Positions 1 to 7,695 of a stretch of DNA of 64,000 nt are shown here, piece by piece. The translations under genes and the position numbers were made by a program. The notes beneath the pieces were generated by a model. The model had not been told where the DNA came from. It did not search any database and was given only the letters and a program-made list of their open reading frames with translations. The stretch comes from a bacterium (GTDB taxonomy: Bacteria > Chloroflexota > Dormibacteria > Aeolococcales > Bog-877), in contig JAKAXE010000003.1 of assembly GCA_021816695.1 (NCBI GenBank), positions 1-64,000 of the forward strand, in the 5' to 3' direction. Numbering within the stretch: position 1 is the stretch's first letter; the number at the start of each line of letters is the position of its first letter.

Positions 1-24
1 GCTCTACCACTGAGCTACCTGGGC
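1..24 (-). tRNA. Partial tRNA (5' half only)
   Basis: Read on the minus strand, the first 24 bases of the window give a 7-nt acceptor strand (GCCCAGG), TA at positions 8-9, and a D-arm GCTC...GAGC with an AGTGGTA loop. This is the 5' end of a tRNA; the anticodon lies outside the window, so its identity cannot be read. It starts one base after the 3' end of tRNA-Tyr, so the two are very likely co-transcribed. A Thr or Gly tRNA would be typical after tRNA-Tyr, but that is a guess from other genomes. Confidence 0.8.
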
Positions 25-25
25 G

Positions 26-107
26 TGGGCGGGAGAGGATTCGAACCTCTGTAGGCGACGCCAGCTGATTTACAGTCAGCCCCGTTTGACCACTTCGGTA
101 CCCGCCC
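26..107 (-). tRNA. tRNA-Tyr (anticodon GTA)
   Basis: This is a class II tRNA with a long variable arm. The acceptor strands GGGCGGG and CCCGCCC pair perfectly, the anticodon loop is CTGTAAA (anticodon GTA) on a 5-bp stem, and the T-arm AGAGG-TTCGAAT-CCTCT is perfect. The 3' CCA is not encoded: the discriminator A is followed by one C and then the next tRNA. CCA must therefore be added after transcription, unlike the tRNA-Val gene near 27.04 kb, which encodes it. Confidence 0.96.
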
Positions 108-114
108 GCCGGCG

Positions 115-120
115 AGTATA
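115..120 (-). promoter_or_regulatory. -10 element of the tRNA-Tyr operon
   Basis: On the minus strand TATACT ends 7 nt before the first base of tRNA-Tyr, so transcription would start at or next to the mature 5' end. No convincing -35 hexamer is visible at 16-18 bp. Confidence 0.6.
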
Positions 121-166
121 CCGGGAGACGGCCCTGACCCTGTACTTCTCGGAGGTGAGCTGCGCC

Positions 167-526
167 ATGCCCGAAGATGCCCTGCCGGAGATCGATTTCG
201 ACCACTTCAGCTCAATTGAGATCCGAACCGGGGTGGTCCAGAGCGCGGTCCCATTCCCCGAGGCCCGCAAGCCGGCGATCAAGCTGGAGATCGACTTCGG
301 TCCTGTTATCGGCGTCCGTCAGTCCAGCGCCCAGCTGACCCGGCACTACCGGCCAGAGCAGCTGGTCGGAACTGAGGTGCTCGCGGTGCTCAACCTGCCA
401 CCCCGGCGGGTGGCAGGGTTCCGAAGTGAGGTCCTCATCTTGGGGATGATCAACCCTCAGGATCCCGGCGACGTGGTGCTCGTCCGGCCCGATCAGGAAG
501 GCACGCGCGGCTGGCGCCTGGGCTGA
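167..526 (+). CDS. csaA: tRNA-binding domain protein, CsaA-like
   Basis: This 119-residue protein has the size and pattern of the stand-alone tRNA-binding OB-fold proteins of the CsaA family. It opens with DFDHFSSIEIRTG, a typical strand 1 (DF..(L/V)D(I/M)R.G), and continues through EARKPAIKLEIDFG and QSSAQLT to an LPPRRVAGFRSEVLILG core. CsaA is described as a secretion-associated chaperone, and related domains bind tRNA. The ATG at 167 was chosen because GGAGG lies 11 nt upstream and homology starts there; an upstream in-frame ATG at 86 would run into the tRNA-Tyr promoter and gene. It is a single-gene unit on the plus strand. Confidence 0.85.
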   Translation: MPEDALPEIDFDHFSSIEIRTGVVQSAVPFPEARKPAIKLEIDFGPVIGVRQSSAQLTRHYRPEQLVGTEVLAVLNLPPRRVAGFRSEVLILGMINPQDPGDVVLVRPDQEGTRGWRLG

Positions 527-604
527 GCGACCTGGGGTGCGAGCTGAGGAACAGCTAACATCCCATCTGGAGGGAGGGAGTCCACCTGTGCCAAGGAGAC
601 GGCA

Positions 605-1699
605 ATGAGCATCATGCGGCGGATGTCGGACCTGTTCCAGCAGAAGGCCAACAAGGTCCTGGATCGGGCAGAGAACCCGGTCGAGGCGCTGGACCTCTCC
701 TACCAGAAGCAGATGGAGTCCCTCCAGCAGGTTCGGCGCAGCGTGGCCGACGTCCTCACGTCGGAGAAGCGGCTGGAGATCCAGGCCGCCCAGTTGCAGC
801 AGAACCAGGAGAAGCTGCAGGGACAGGCCAAGCTGGCCCTCCAGCAGGGCCGCGAGGACCTGGCCCGCCTGGCCCTCACCCGCGCCCAGGATGCCCAGAC
901 GCAGCTCCAGAGCCTCCAGGTCCAGATTGCCCAAATGAAGGATCAGGAGCAGAAGCTGGAGCTGACCGCCCAGAAGCTGCAGGCCAAGGTCGAGGCCTTC
1001 CGGACCCAGCGCGAGACCATGAAGGCGCAGTACTCGGCAGCCAAGGCCACCACCCAGGTGGGCGAAGCGGTGACCGGGCTCAGCGAGCACATGGCCGACG
1101 TGAACCTCATGATGGAGCGCGCCCAGGACAAGACCCAGCAGATGCAGGCCAGGGCCGCCGCGATCGACTCCCTGGTGGACAGCGGCACCCTGGACCAGAT
1201 CGGGATCACCTCCGGCGACGACATCGACCGCCAGCTCCAGAGCGGGCTGACCACCTCCCAGGTGGACGCCCAACTCGCGCAGCTGAAGCAGGAGGTGCTG
1301 GGCGCCCCGGTCGAGGCGCCCAAGCTGGAGGCGCCGGCGGCTGCCCCCGCACCACCTGCGGACGCGCCATCGGCCACCCCCTCGGATTCCACCAGAGCCA
1401 CCGTGGTCGTGCGCATCCAGGGTGAGGACCAATACCGGTTGGCCGTCTCCGAGCAGCCGCAGCTGGAGCCGCTGGACCGCGCCCTCTCGGACGCCATCTC
1501 GGGGCAGGACCAGGAAAGCTACCGGTCCGCTCTGGCGGCCCTCCTCAACTTCGTCCGCGCCCACGGCAGCAAGGTCCCCGCGGACGACCTGGTGTCCTCC
1601 GACGTGGTCCTGCCGTCAGAGGACATGACTCTGGAGGAGGCCACCGCGCTCCTGTCCGAGGACGGCAACGTGGTGGACGCCCCCGCCAGCCCCGCCTGA
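605..1699 (+). CDS. pspA: PspA/IM30 protein fused to a PspAA domain
   Basis: This is a phage-shock-protein A homologue of 364 residues. Residues 1-230 form the long Ala/Gln/Glu-rich coiled coil of the PspA/Vipp1/IM30 family (ESCRT-III-like membrane remodelling and envelope stress). Residues 235-264 are a Pro/Ala linker. Residues 266-357 (starting VVVRIQGEDQYRL, later PADDLVSSDVVLP and MTLEEATALL) match PspAA, a roughly 90-residue protein normally encoded separately beside pspA in actinobacteria. So two usually separate partners are fused here. AAGGAG precedes the ATG, and a TAACAT -10-like hexamer lies about 40 nt upstream. pspAB and htpX converge on it from downstream, which supports the family call. 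The domain join is continuous in frame. Confidence 0.93.
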   Translation: MSIMRRMSDLFQQKANKVLDRAENPVEALDLSYQKQMESLQQVRRSVADVLTSEKRLEIQAAQLQQNQEKLQGQAKLALQQGREDLARLALTRAQDAQTQLQSLQVQIAQMKDQEQKLELTAQKLQAKVEAFRTQRETMKAQYSAAKATTQVGEAVTGLSEHMADVNLMMERAQDKTQQMQARAAAIDSLVDSGTLDQIGITSGDDIDRQLQSGLTTSQVDAQLAQLKQEVLGAPVEAPKLEAPAAAPAPPADAPSATPSDSTRATVVVRIQGEDQYRLAVSEQPQLEPLDRALSDAISGQDQESYRSALAALLNFVRAHGSKVPADDLVSSDVVLPSEDMTLEEATALLSEDGNVVDAPASPA

Positions 1700-1701
1700 G
1701 T

Positions 1702-2277
1702 TCAGACCGGAACTCCCCAGAGGGCGTACCAGCGCTCCAGGTCCGGCTCCACCGGCAGGTCCTCCTTGGCCACCGCCGCCAAGCGCATCTCGGTGGCATT
1801 GTCCCGGCGCCGGTCGCCGGTGGGAACGAAGGGGTAGAAGGTGGCCTCCTTGTACCCGTAGATCCAGTAGACCGGCCCCGAGGCCGAGGTGAAGGGGAAG
1901 ACCGCCGCCAGAAGGCAGTCTCCCAGGCCCTCGTCCAGAAGTCCGGTGGCAACCGCGTGCAGGGCGGCCAGGGTGGTATCGAACTGCTTGCCCTCCACCA
2001 GAAGCCACTCGAACCCGAGGTCGTCCTTGACCTCACTGACCGTGAGGGCGTCCTCGGGTGCTGCCTTGTCCTGCAACCCGAGCATGGCCACCGTGTCCTG
2101 GGTCAGCTGCTGGAATCGTCCGCTGGGCAGGGAGCGGAACACCACCCCCACCCGTCCTGTGGGCTGGAGCCCGGCCGCGGTCTCCAGGGTGAGCATGGCG
2201 GTGCTCATGGCGAAGATCTTGTCCTCGTTGGACTTGGGGAGCTTGGTCCGGCCGAGTATGGAGTCGAGGAAGCCCAC
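1702..2277 (-). CDS. pspAB: PspA-associated protein PspAB
   Basis: The 191-residue protein begins GFLDSILGRTK and contains LTLETAAGLQPTG and FEWLLVEGKQFD, resembling the PspAB family that neighbours pspA and htpX in actinobacterial genomes. Its biochemical role is unknown; no membrane segment or catalytic motif is visible. It starts with GTG 9 nt after the htpX stop, so htpX-pspAB form an operon that converges on pspA: the two stop codons are 2 bp apart with no room for a terminator. The name rests on resemblance plus neighbourhood. Confidence 0.82.
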   Translation of the reverse strand: MGFLDSILGRTKLPKSNEDKIFAMSTAMLTLETAAGLQPTGRVGVVFRSLPSGRFQQLTQDTVAMLGLQDKAAPEDALTVSEVKDDLGFEWLLVEGKQFDTTLAALHAVATGLLDEGLGDCLLAAVFPFTSASGPVYWIYGYKEATFYPFVPTGDRRRDNATEMRLAAVAKEDLPVEPDLERWYALWGVPV

Positions 2278-2286
2278 ACCCCAACT

Positions 2287-3210
2287 CTAACCGGAAATCT
2301 TCGCCTCCAGCTCGCGGAGCTTGGCCAGCCGATGCTCCAGGGAGGGGTGGGTGGAGAACACCTCTGCCAGGCTCCCCTTGCCGGCGGTGATCGCGGGGAA
2401 GATCATGAAGGCGTTGGCCGACTGCACCTGGCGGAGGTCCCGGCTGGGGATCCTGGTCATGGCGCCGCTGATCTTCTGCAGCGCCGAGGCGAGTTGCGAT
2501 GGCTCCTGGGTGATGATCGCCGATCCCCGGTCGGCGGCGTATTCCCGGTAGCGGGAGAGGGCCCTGATCAGGACGAAGCTGATGGCCCAGACGACCGCCG
2601 CCACCAGGATGATGACGATCATCCCCTCACCCTCATCCGAGCCCCGCCCGCGGCCGTAGCCGCCACCGTAGCCAAAGCCGCCAAACATGCCAAACCACAT
2701 CCCGGACTGCACGATGAGGGAGGCAACAGTGGCGAAGAACCCGGCCATGGCCATGACCTTCACATCCCGGTGGATCACGTGGCTGAACTCGTGCGCCAGC
2801 ACCGCCTCCAACTCCTTGGGCTCCAGCTGGTCAAGGATGCCCGTGGTGACGGCCACCACGGCGTTCTTGGGGTTGCGGCCGGTGGCCAACGCGTTGGGGA
2901 CCCGGGACGGGATCACCGCCACCTTGGGCATGGGCATTCCGGTGAGCTGGGCCAGCCGACCCACGATGTCGTGCAGCTGGGGGTACTGCTGGGGCGTGAC
3001 GATCTGGGCATGGAGCGCGGAGAGCACCATGCGGTCCGAGAAGTAGTACTGGGCCACCAACAACACGGCCACCACCACCACGATGGTGACGATTCCGGTG
3101 TGCAGCAGCAGCAGAACCCCGACGAAGGCGAGGTAGACCACCGCCAGCAGGAAAAGCGTGAGGAACATCCGGGCCGTGAGCCCGACGTCGGTGCCCAATT
3201 TGCGTTGCAT
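2287..3210 (-). CDS. htpX: HtpX-like M48 zinc metalloprotease
   Basis: This is an integral-membrane endopeptidase that degrades damaged membrane proteins. The 307 residues show two N-terminal membrane helices (about residues 10-30 and 35-52), a zinc site HEFSH in VLAHEFSHVIHRD, a Gly/Tyr-rich insert (FGGFGYGGGYG) and a third helix (IVIILVAAVVWAISFVLI). The downstream EYAADRGSA supplies the third zinc ligand. The open frame continues about 110 codons upstream, but that stretch is low-complexity antisense to the PspA paralogue, so the ATG at 3210 was chosen; a TATATA -10 ends 8 nt before it. HtpX beside PspA partners fits joint envelope quality control. Confidence 0.95.
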   Translation of the reverse strand: MQRKLGTDVGLTARMFLTLFLLAVVYLAFVGVLLLLHTGIVTIVVVVAVLLVAQYYFSDRMVLSALHAQIVTPQQYPQLHDIVGRLAQLTGMPMPKVAVIPSRVPNALATGRNPKNAVVAVTTGILDQLEPKELEAVLAHEFSHVIHRDVKVMAMAGFFATVASLIVQSGMWFGMFGGFGYGGGYGRGRGSDEGEGMIVIILVAAVVWAISFVLIRALSRYREYAADRGSAIITQEPSQLASALQKISGAMTRIPSRDLRQVQSANAFMIFPAITAGKGSLAEVFSTHPSLEHRLAKLRELEAKISG

Positions 3211-3218
3211 GCACCCTC

Positions 3219-3242
3219 TATATACCCGTTTCCTGGGAACTG
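3219..3242 (-). promoter_or_regulatory. htpX promoter (-10) with an imperfect palindrome
   Basis: On the minus strand TATATA (3224-3219) ends 8 nt before the htpX ATG, so the mRNA would start at or within a base or two of the start codon. Just upstream lies the near-palindrome GTTTCC-T-GGGAAC (3228-3240), placed where a regulator or the -35 region would sit. The -10 is clear; the operator idea is only a suggestion. Confidence 0.5.
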
Positions 3243-3303
3243 ACGCAGAGGGACATCTTGGGGACCGCCCCGCCAACCGCGCTAGGATGGGCCGGAGCAG
3301 GTC

Positions 3304-4149
3304 GTGGAGGTGGTTCAGCCCTTGTTTGTCGATGCCCTGGTCGGCGGCTTCATCCTCGCCCTCATGGGTCTGGGGCTGCGCACCAGTGTGGGTCGTCGCC
3401 TCACTCGTCTCTTCTCCCAGCGCTCCCACGCCCTCCGGGGACGGACCGCGGATCCCCTCGAGGCCCTGGACGTCGCCTACCGCCGCCAGGCCGAGGTCCT
3501 TCAGCAAGCGAGGCGAGGGATCGCCGAGGTGGTGACCTCCCACAAGCGGCTAGAGCTCCAGGCCAAGAGGTTTCGTGAGAGCCAGGTTCGGCTCCGCGAT
3601 GAGGCCCGCCAGGCTCTCCTCTCCGGGCGCGAGGACCTAGCCAGAGTCGCCCTGACAAGGGCCCATGCCACCGCCTCCCAGCTGGCCTCCCTAGAGCTGC
3701 AGGTTGCTGAGCTGCGAGATCAGGGGGCCCGGCTGGAGCTGGCCACGGAGCGCCTGAAGACAAGAGTGGAGGGATTCCGAAGTCAGAAGGAGGTGTTCCG
3801 GGCGCAGTACTCGGCGGCCCAGGCTTCGGCGCGCATCGCCGAGTTGATCACCGGCATCTCGGGGGAGATGGGGGACGTCAGCCGGATGCTGGAGGCTGCT
3901 CGGGAGCGCACGCGGCAGATGGAGGCTCGGGCGGCAGCCACGAGCGACCTCGTGACCACCCACCACCCCGCTACCATTGGCGGAGACGAGACTGGCCGCC
4001 AGCCGGGAGCCACGGACGGAAACGCGGTCGCCGGAGCGCAGCCCAAGACGCTGCGGCCCGAGCCCCCGCACCATCCCGAAGGGGTCGCTCTGCTAAATTC
4101 CAGTTCCGCATCCACGTCAGAGCCGTCTTCACTGCCAGAGGGAGGTTGA
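3304..4149 (+). CDS. PspA/IM30 paralogue with an N-terminal membrane helix
   Basis: This 281-residue second PspA-family protein aligns with the upstream pspA along the coiled coil (ADPLEALDVAYRRQ against ENPVEALDLSYQKQ; GREDLARVALTRA against GREDLARLALTRA). It differs at both ends. Residues about 6-25 (LFVDALVGGFILALMGLGL) form a hydrophobic helix in place of the usual short amphipathic helix. The C-terminal 70 residues are a polar, low-complexity tail with no PspAA domain. The GTG start at 3304 follows GGAGCAGG, and TAGGAT lies about 20 nt upstream. It is divergent from htpX, and its stop overlaps the ribosome-binding region of the next gene. It may be a permanently membrane-tethered PspA. 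Confidence 0.85.
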   Translation: MEVVQPLFVDALVGGFILALMGLGLRTSVGRRLTRLFSQRSHALRGRTADPLEALDVAYRRQAEVLQQARRGIAEVVTSHKRLELQAKRFRESQVRLRDEARQALLSGREDLARVALTRAHATASQLASLELQVAELRDQGARLELATERLKTRVEGFRSQKEVFRAQYSAAQASARIAELITGISGEMGDVSRMLEAARERTRQMEARAAATSDLVTTHHPATIGGDETGRQPGATDGNAVAGAQPKTLRPEPPHHPEGVALLNSSSASTSEPSSLPEGG

Positions 4150-4154
4150 ACCAA

Positions 4155-4409
4155 GTGCTCCACGTCATCGCTTTCATCGTCATCGGGGTGGTCATCGGGG
4201 CCCTCTACATTCGCCAGTCGCGCGGAGCGGCCGCGACGATCCGGGTCATCGCAGGGCTGGCCGGTAGCCTCATCGGTGGCTTTGTCACCCTGGCGGTCCT
4301 AGGCAGTGGCCACACGTCCGGGAAGTACGGGAGCATTCTGGTGGCGATCGTGCTGGCGGTGATCCTCTCCGCCCTGGCGACCGCGGGCACCCGGCCCCGG
4401 ACCGCCTGA
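4155..4409 (+). CDS. Small membrane protein, GlsB/YeaQ/YmgE-like
   Basis: This 84-residue, very hydrophobic protein has three predicted membrane helices (about 2-17, 27-48 and 57-75) and a Gly-rich second helix (GLAGSLIGGFVTLAV) like the GlsB/YeaQ/YmgE stress-response family. Its function is not defined biochemically. I chose the GTG at 4155 because GGAGG (4141-4145) lies 9 nt upstream; a TTG at 4146 abuts the Shine-Dalgarno and is less likely. That Shine-Dalgarno lies inside the last codons of the membrane-anchored PspA paralogue, so the two are translationally linked and probably work together in envelope stress. Confidence 0.7.
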   Translation: MLHVIAFIVIGVVIGALYIRQSRGAAATIRVIAGLAGSLIGGFVTLAVLGSGHTSGKYGSILVAIVLAVILSALATAGTRPRTA

Positions 4410-4421
4410 TTTCGGTCCCCC

Positions 4422-5381
4422 CTAGGGACCTACCGAGAAGAACTCCTCCGCTCGACGTCGGTCCTTGGCCATCTGGGCCACCAGCTCCGCGTCGGAGCGG
4501 AACGTCTCCTGGCCCCGGATCCGCTCCAGGACCTCGGCGATCAGCTCCTGGCCGTAGAGGTCCGGGGTAGGGCCGAGGCCATGGACCTCGAACCGCCGGT
4601 CGCGCCCGGAGAAGTGGGGACGTGTGCCGACGCTTCCCACCGCCGGCCTCGGCTCTCCGCCGGAGGCCGGCCTCCAGGTCATGACGTAGACGCCGTCGGG
4701 AGGCAGGAGCTGCGCCGGGAGGGTCCTGAGGTTGGCGGTGGGAAAGCCGAGGACTCGACCCAACCCCTCTCCCCTCACCACCTCCCCCATCACCTGAAAG
4801 GGGTGGCCCGCCAGGTGCGGATACTCCGAGACCCGGCCCTCCTGGAGCAGGCGCCGCAGTTCGGAGCTGCTCACAGCCACGGTCCCGACCACCACCTGGT
4901 CGACAACCTCGAGGCCGAGCTGGTGTTCTCTGGCGTAAGCACGCACGAAGTCCACCCCCCCGCTGCCATCACGACCCAGGGAGAGCCGAGGACCGGCTGC
5001 CAGGCCGACGACCGCCAGCTGGTGGCGCAGGCGCGAGAGGAACTCCCCCGGGTCCTGCGCCCGCAGCCGGTCATTGAAAGGGATGACCAGCACCTGGTCC
5101 ACACCAGCCTCCGCCAGCAGGCGGCGGCGAAACCTGAGCGGTGTGAGAAGGCCCGGCACCGACTGCGGACGCAGGAGGTGCGCCGGATGAGGTTCGAAGG
5201 TCACCGCCACGACCATCCCCTGTGGGCCCGCCATTTGGCGCGCTGCCCGCAGGAGTCGCTGGTGGCCCAGATGCACCCCGTCGAAATTGCCCACCGCCAC
5301 CACTGCCGGCGGGCCATCATTGGGCGGGCCGTTGAGAGGGATCCCAAAGACAGCCGGGACCCCGACCCCCAAGTCAGCCAC
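4422..5381 (-). CDS. ribF: Bifunctional riboflavin kinase / FAD synthetase
   Basis: RibF makes FMN and then FAD from riboflavin and ATP. In 319 residues the nucleotidyltransferase half carries GNFDGVHLGH (31-40), FEPHPA (62-67) and VSSSELRRLL (170-179); the riboflavin-kinase half carries GFPTANL (212-218), DGVYV and a C-terminal helical region. One oddity: the usual G-x-D-F-x-F-G loop after the first Rossmann strand reads GPRLSLG (130-136), losing the Asp-Phe pair. The GTG at 5381 overlaps the truB stop by 8 bp; truB-ribF is the common bacterial order. It is the last gene of the minus-strand run that starts at secDF. Confidence 0.95.
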   Translation of the reverse strand: MADLGVGVPAVFGIPLNGPPNDGPPAVVAVGNFDGVHLGHQRLLRAARQMAGPQGMVVAVTFEPHPAHLLRPQSVPGLLTPLRFRRRLLAEAGVDQVLVIPFNDRLRAQDPGEFLSRLRHQLAVVGLAAGPRLSLGRDGSGGVDFVRAYAREHQLGLEVVDQVVVGTVAVSSSELRRLLQEGRVSEYPHLAGHPFQVMGEVVRGEGLGRVLGFPTANLRTLPAQLLPPDGVYVMTWRPASGGEPRPAVGSVGTRPHFSGRDRRFEVHGLGPTPDLYGQELIAEVLERIRGQETFRSDAELVAQMAKDRRRAEEFFSVGP

Positions 5382-6330
5382 CGACGGGGGCGATCACCTT
5401 GAGGGGCTGGAATCGCAGGCCGGCCAGGGTACCGACCGCCAGCAGCCTACCGTCCGGGCCGTGGGCTCTCACCTCCCCTCCTGCCTGCTCTCCCTGGGGG
5501 CCGCGCTGGAGCCAGGCCCCCTGGCCGCGCTGGACGGCTGCGGCGGCTCCGGGCAGGAGGTCGACCCGGGGCATCCCCTGAACAGCGGCCTCCGGAGGCA
5601 GGAGCAGCGAACGCGGGTCGTCCGCCTCCAGCAGTTGCGAGACTGACACCGCCTGCTCCAGATGAAAGGGCCCGTAGGCGGTGCGTTCCAACCACCCCAG
5701 CACTCCCCCCACGGACAACCGCTCCCCCAAATCGGTCGCCAACACCCGGAGGTAGGTGCCCTTGCCACAGACGACCTCGACCTCCGCCTCGGCCACCTCC
5801 CCCGGAGTGAAAGAAAGCACCCGGATGCTGTGGATCTCGGCTACCCTCGGCTTGCGCTCGACGGTCACCCCCTGCCGGGCCAGCTCGTACAGGTGGCGCC
5901 CCTGATGACGCACGGCGGAATGCATCGGTGGGACCTGCTCGATCCTCCCCACGAACTCCTTCAGCGCCTTCTCCACCACGGTTCGATCCAGAGCCGCGGC
6001 CGAGGAGCCAGGCCGCACCTCCCCCTCGAGATCGCCGGTGTCAGATGTCTCCCCCAGCCTGAGGCGTGCTCTGTAGGTCTTGGGTTCGCGCAGGATGTAC
6101 TCCACCAGCCGGGTGGCCCGCCCGACACAGAGCGGCAGCACCCCGGTGGCCGCCGGGTCCAAGGTCCCAGCGTGCCCGATGTGCCGTTCCCCGAGCGCCC
6201 GGCGGGCGTCCCTGATGGCGGCGAAAGAGGTGATCCCGGCGGGCTTGGCCAGGTTGAGAACCCCAGTCACCCCCGGTGGCCGGCCGGTCCGACGGAGCGG
6301 GTTGGGGATCACGTCTACCGGAGCCGTCAT
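5374..6330 (-). CDS. truB: tRNA pseudouridine(55) synthase
   Basis: TruB makes pseudouridine 55 in the T-loop of tRNAs. The 318-residue product has the catalytic motif GHAGTLDPAATGVLPL with Asp58, the KTYRARLRLG strand and the CGKGTYLRVLATDLGE motif before a PUA-like C-terminal domain. The ATG at 6330 overlaps the nrnA stop as ATGA; the longer open frame upstream is a shadow of nrnA. Its place between nrnA and ribF in the nusA-infB-rbfA cluster is classic. Confidence 0.97.
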   Translation of the reverse strand: MTAPVDVIPNPLRRTGRPPGVTGVLNLAKPAGITSFAAIRDARRALGERHIGHAGTLDPAATGVLPLCVGRATRLVEYILREPKTYRARLRLGETSDTGDLEGEVRPGSSAAALDRTVVEKALKEFVGRIEQVPPMHSAVRHQGRHLYELARQGVTVERKPRVAEIHSIRVLSFTPGEVAEAEVEVVCGKGTYLRVLATDLGERLSVGGVLGWLERTAYGPFHLEQAVSVSQLLEADDPRSLLLPPEAAVQGMPRVDLLPGAAAAVQRGQGAWLQRGPQGEQAGGEVRAHGPDGRLLAVGTLAGLRFQPLKVIAPVGG

Positions 6331-7301
6331 CCCTCGCCCTCCTCCAATACTGCAGCCCGCGCGCGCCGCAGCACCGCCTCCTCGGCCTCCAACAGGCCGG
6401 AGCGGAGCTCGGCGCCTGCTGCCCGGAAGTGGCCTCCACCGCCGAGGTCGGCCACCAGCTCGTGCGCCGCCAGCCTGCCCCGAGTCCTCAGGCTCACCTT
6501 GGTCAGCCCCTCCCCCGCCTCCTTGAACAGGACTGCGCACAGCATGGTGTCCAGAGTCTGGAGGAGGTCGATGATCCCCTCGGTCTCCTCCAGCTCCGCT
6601 CCGGCCTCGTGGAGCATCCGCTGCGTCACGGCTGTCCAGATCAGCCGGCCACCCAGCTCGTAGTGGGCGGCGCTGGCGGCCAACGCCTGGAGGCGCAGGG
6701 TGGTGGCGGGCCTCCACTTGTACGAGCGCAACGCCACGAATGCCGGGTCTGCGCCCAAGTCCACCAACTCGGCCGCAGCATGCAGGACCGGGCCTGAGGT
6801 GTTGTCGTGCCGGAACCCACCGGTGTCCGTGAAGATGGCCGCATACAGGTTAGTCGCCATGTCCGGCGTGATCTCCGCCCCCCACTGACGCAGAAGGGAC
6901 AGCACCACCATCCCGGTGGCGGCGGCCTGGCGGTCGACCACCCCGAGATCGCCGAAGCCGTCGTTGCTGATGTGGTGGTCGAAGAGGATGGTGAGAGGAG
7001 CTTCGGCGATGCGCGACCCCAGGGCACCGAAGCGCGATGGACTGCCGGCGTCGAAGGCGATCACCGTGGAGCCCGGGGACATGTCATCCCGGTTCACACG
7101 CGGGAACCCGGGTAGGTAGGCGAGCCCCTGAGGAACCGGCTTGGGGGCCAGGACGGCTACCCGCTTTCCCCGCTGGTCCAGATACTCAGCGAAGGCGAGG
7201 GCTGATCCCAAGGAATCCGCGTCTGCATCTTGGTGGGCGACCAGCGCGAAGTCGTCCTTCTCGTCCAGAGCCGCGGTGATCGCCCCCAGGCTCTCAATCA
7301 T
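6327..7301 (-). CDS. nrnA: DHH-family phosphoesterase, NrnA-like
   Basis: This 324-residue DHH/DHHA1 protein is probably a nanoRNase and/or pAp phosphatase that clears short RNAs and recycles 3'-phosphoadenosine phosphate. The DHH metal motifs are seen as AHQDADADSLGS (22-33), FDAGS, DHH (108-110) and TDTGGFR; the DHHA1 domain ends with GGGGHFRAAG. The first motif reads HQDADADS where HxxPDxDxxGS is more usual. The gene overlaps rbfA by 8 bp and truB by 4 bp, so all three are translationally coupled. The rbfA-nrnA-truB order is common in Gram-positive-type genomes. Confidence 0.93.
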   Translation of the reverse strand: MIESLGAITAALDEKDDFALVAHQDADADSLGSALAFAEYLDQRGKRVAVLAPKPVPQGLAYLPGFPRVNRDDMSPGSTVIAFDAGSPSRFGALGSRIAEAPLTILFDHHISNDGFGDLGVVDRQAAATGMVVLSLLRQWGAEITPDMATNLYAAIFTDTGGFRHDNTSGPVLHAAAELVDLGADPAFVALRSYKWRPATTLRLQALAASAAHYELGGRLIWTAVTQRMLHEAGAELEETEGIIDLLQTLDTMLCAVLFKEAGEGLTKVSLRTRGRLAAHELVADLGGGGHFRAAGAELRSGLLEAEEAVLRRARAAVLEEGEG

Positions 7302-7674
7302 CGGTGACAGCTCCGGGCTCGGACGCCAGGGAGGTGAGCAGCTGGTTCACCCGGGTGCCGCGGACGATCGAGTCGTCCAGCCGAAACTCGAGCCGGGGGA
7401 CCCGCCTGAGGTTTTCCAGCCGGTCACCAAGAAGGTGCCGGAGGTATCCGGTCATCCCCTTGAGGGCGGCCAGGTTGCGCCGCCGCTCGGCGTCGTCTCC
7501 CAGAGAGCTCACCCGTACCACCGCCACCGACAGGTCAGGGGCGCAGTCCACCTCAAGCACTGACACCAGGTTCAGCCGGGGATCCTTCACGTCTTGGGCG
7601 AGCGCCAACGCCAGCTCCTGGCGCAGCTGAGCGTTCAGCCGCTCTCGCCGGTGGCCCGGGGAGGCAGGGCTCAT
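7294..7674 (-). CDS. rbfA: 30S ribosome-binding factor A
   Basis: RbfA helps late maturation of 16S rRNA in the small subunit. The 126-residue KH-like protein has RRERLNAQLRQELALAL at the N-terminus, DVKDPRL, VSVLEVDCAPDLS and the C-terminal RRVPRLEFRLDDSIVRG hallmark. The ATG at 7674 lies 21 nt after the infB stop, and the end overlaps nrnA. Confidence 0.97.
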   Translation of the reverse strand: MSPASPGHRRERLNAQLRQELALALAQDVKDPRLNLVSVLEVDCAPDLSVAVVRVSSLGDDAERRRNLAALKGMTGYLRHLLGDRLENLRRVPRLEFRLDDSIVRGTRVNQLLTSLASEPGAVTDD

Positions 7675-7695
7675 GTGCCGACCCCGCCACCGCCA

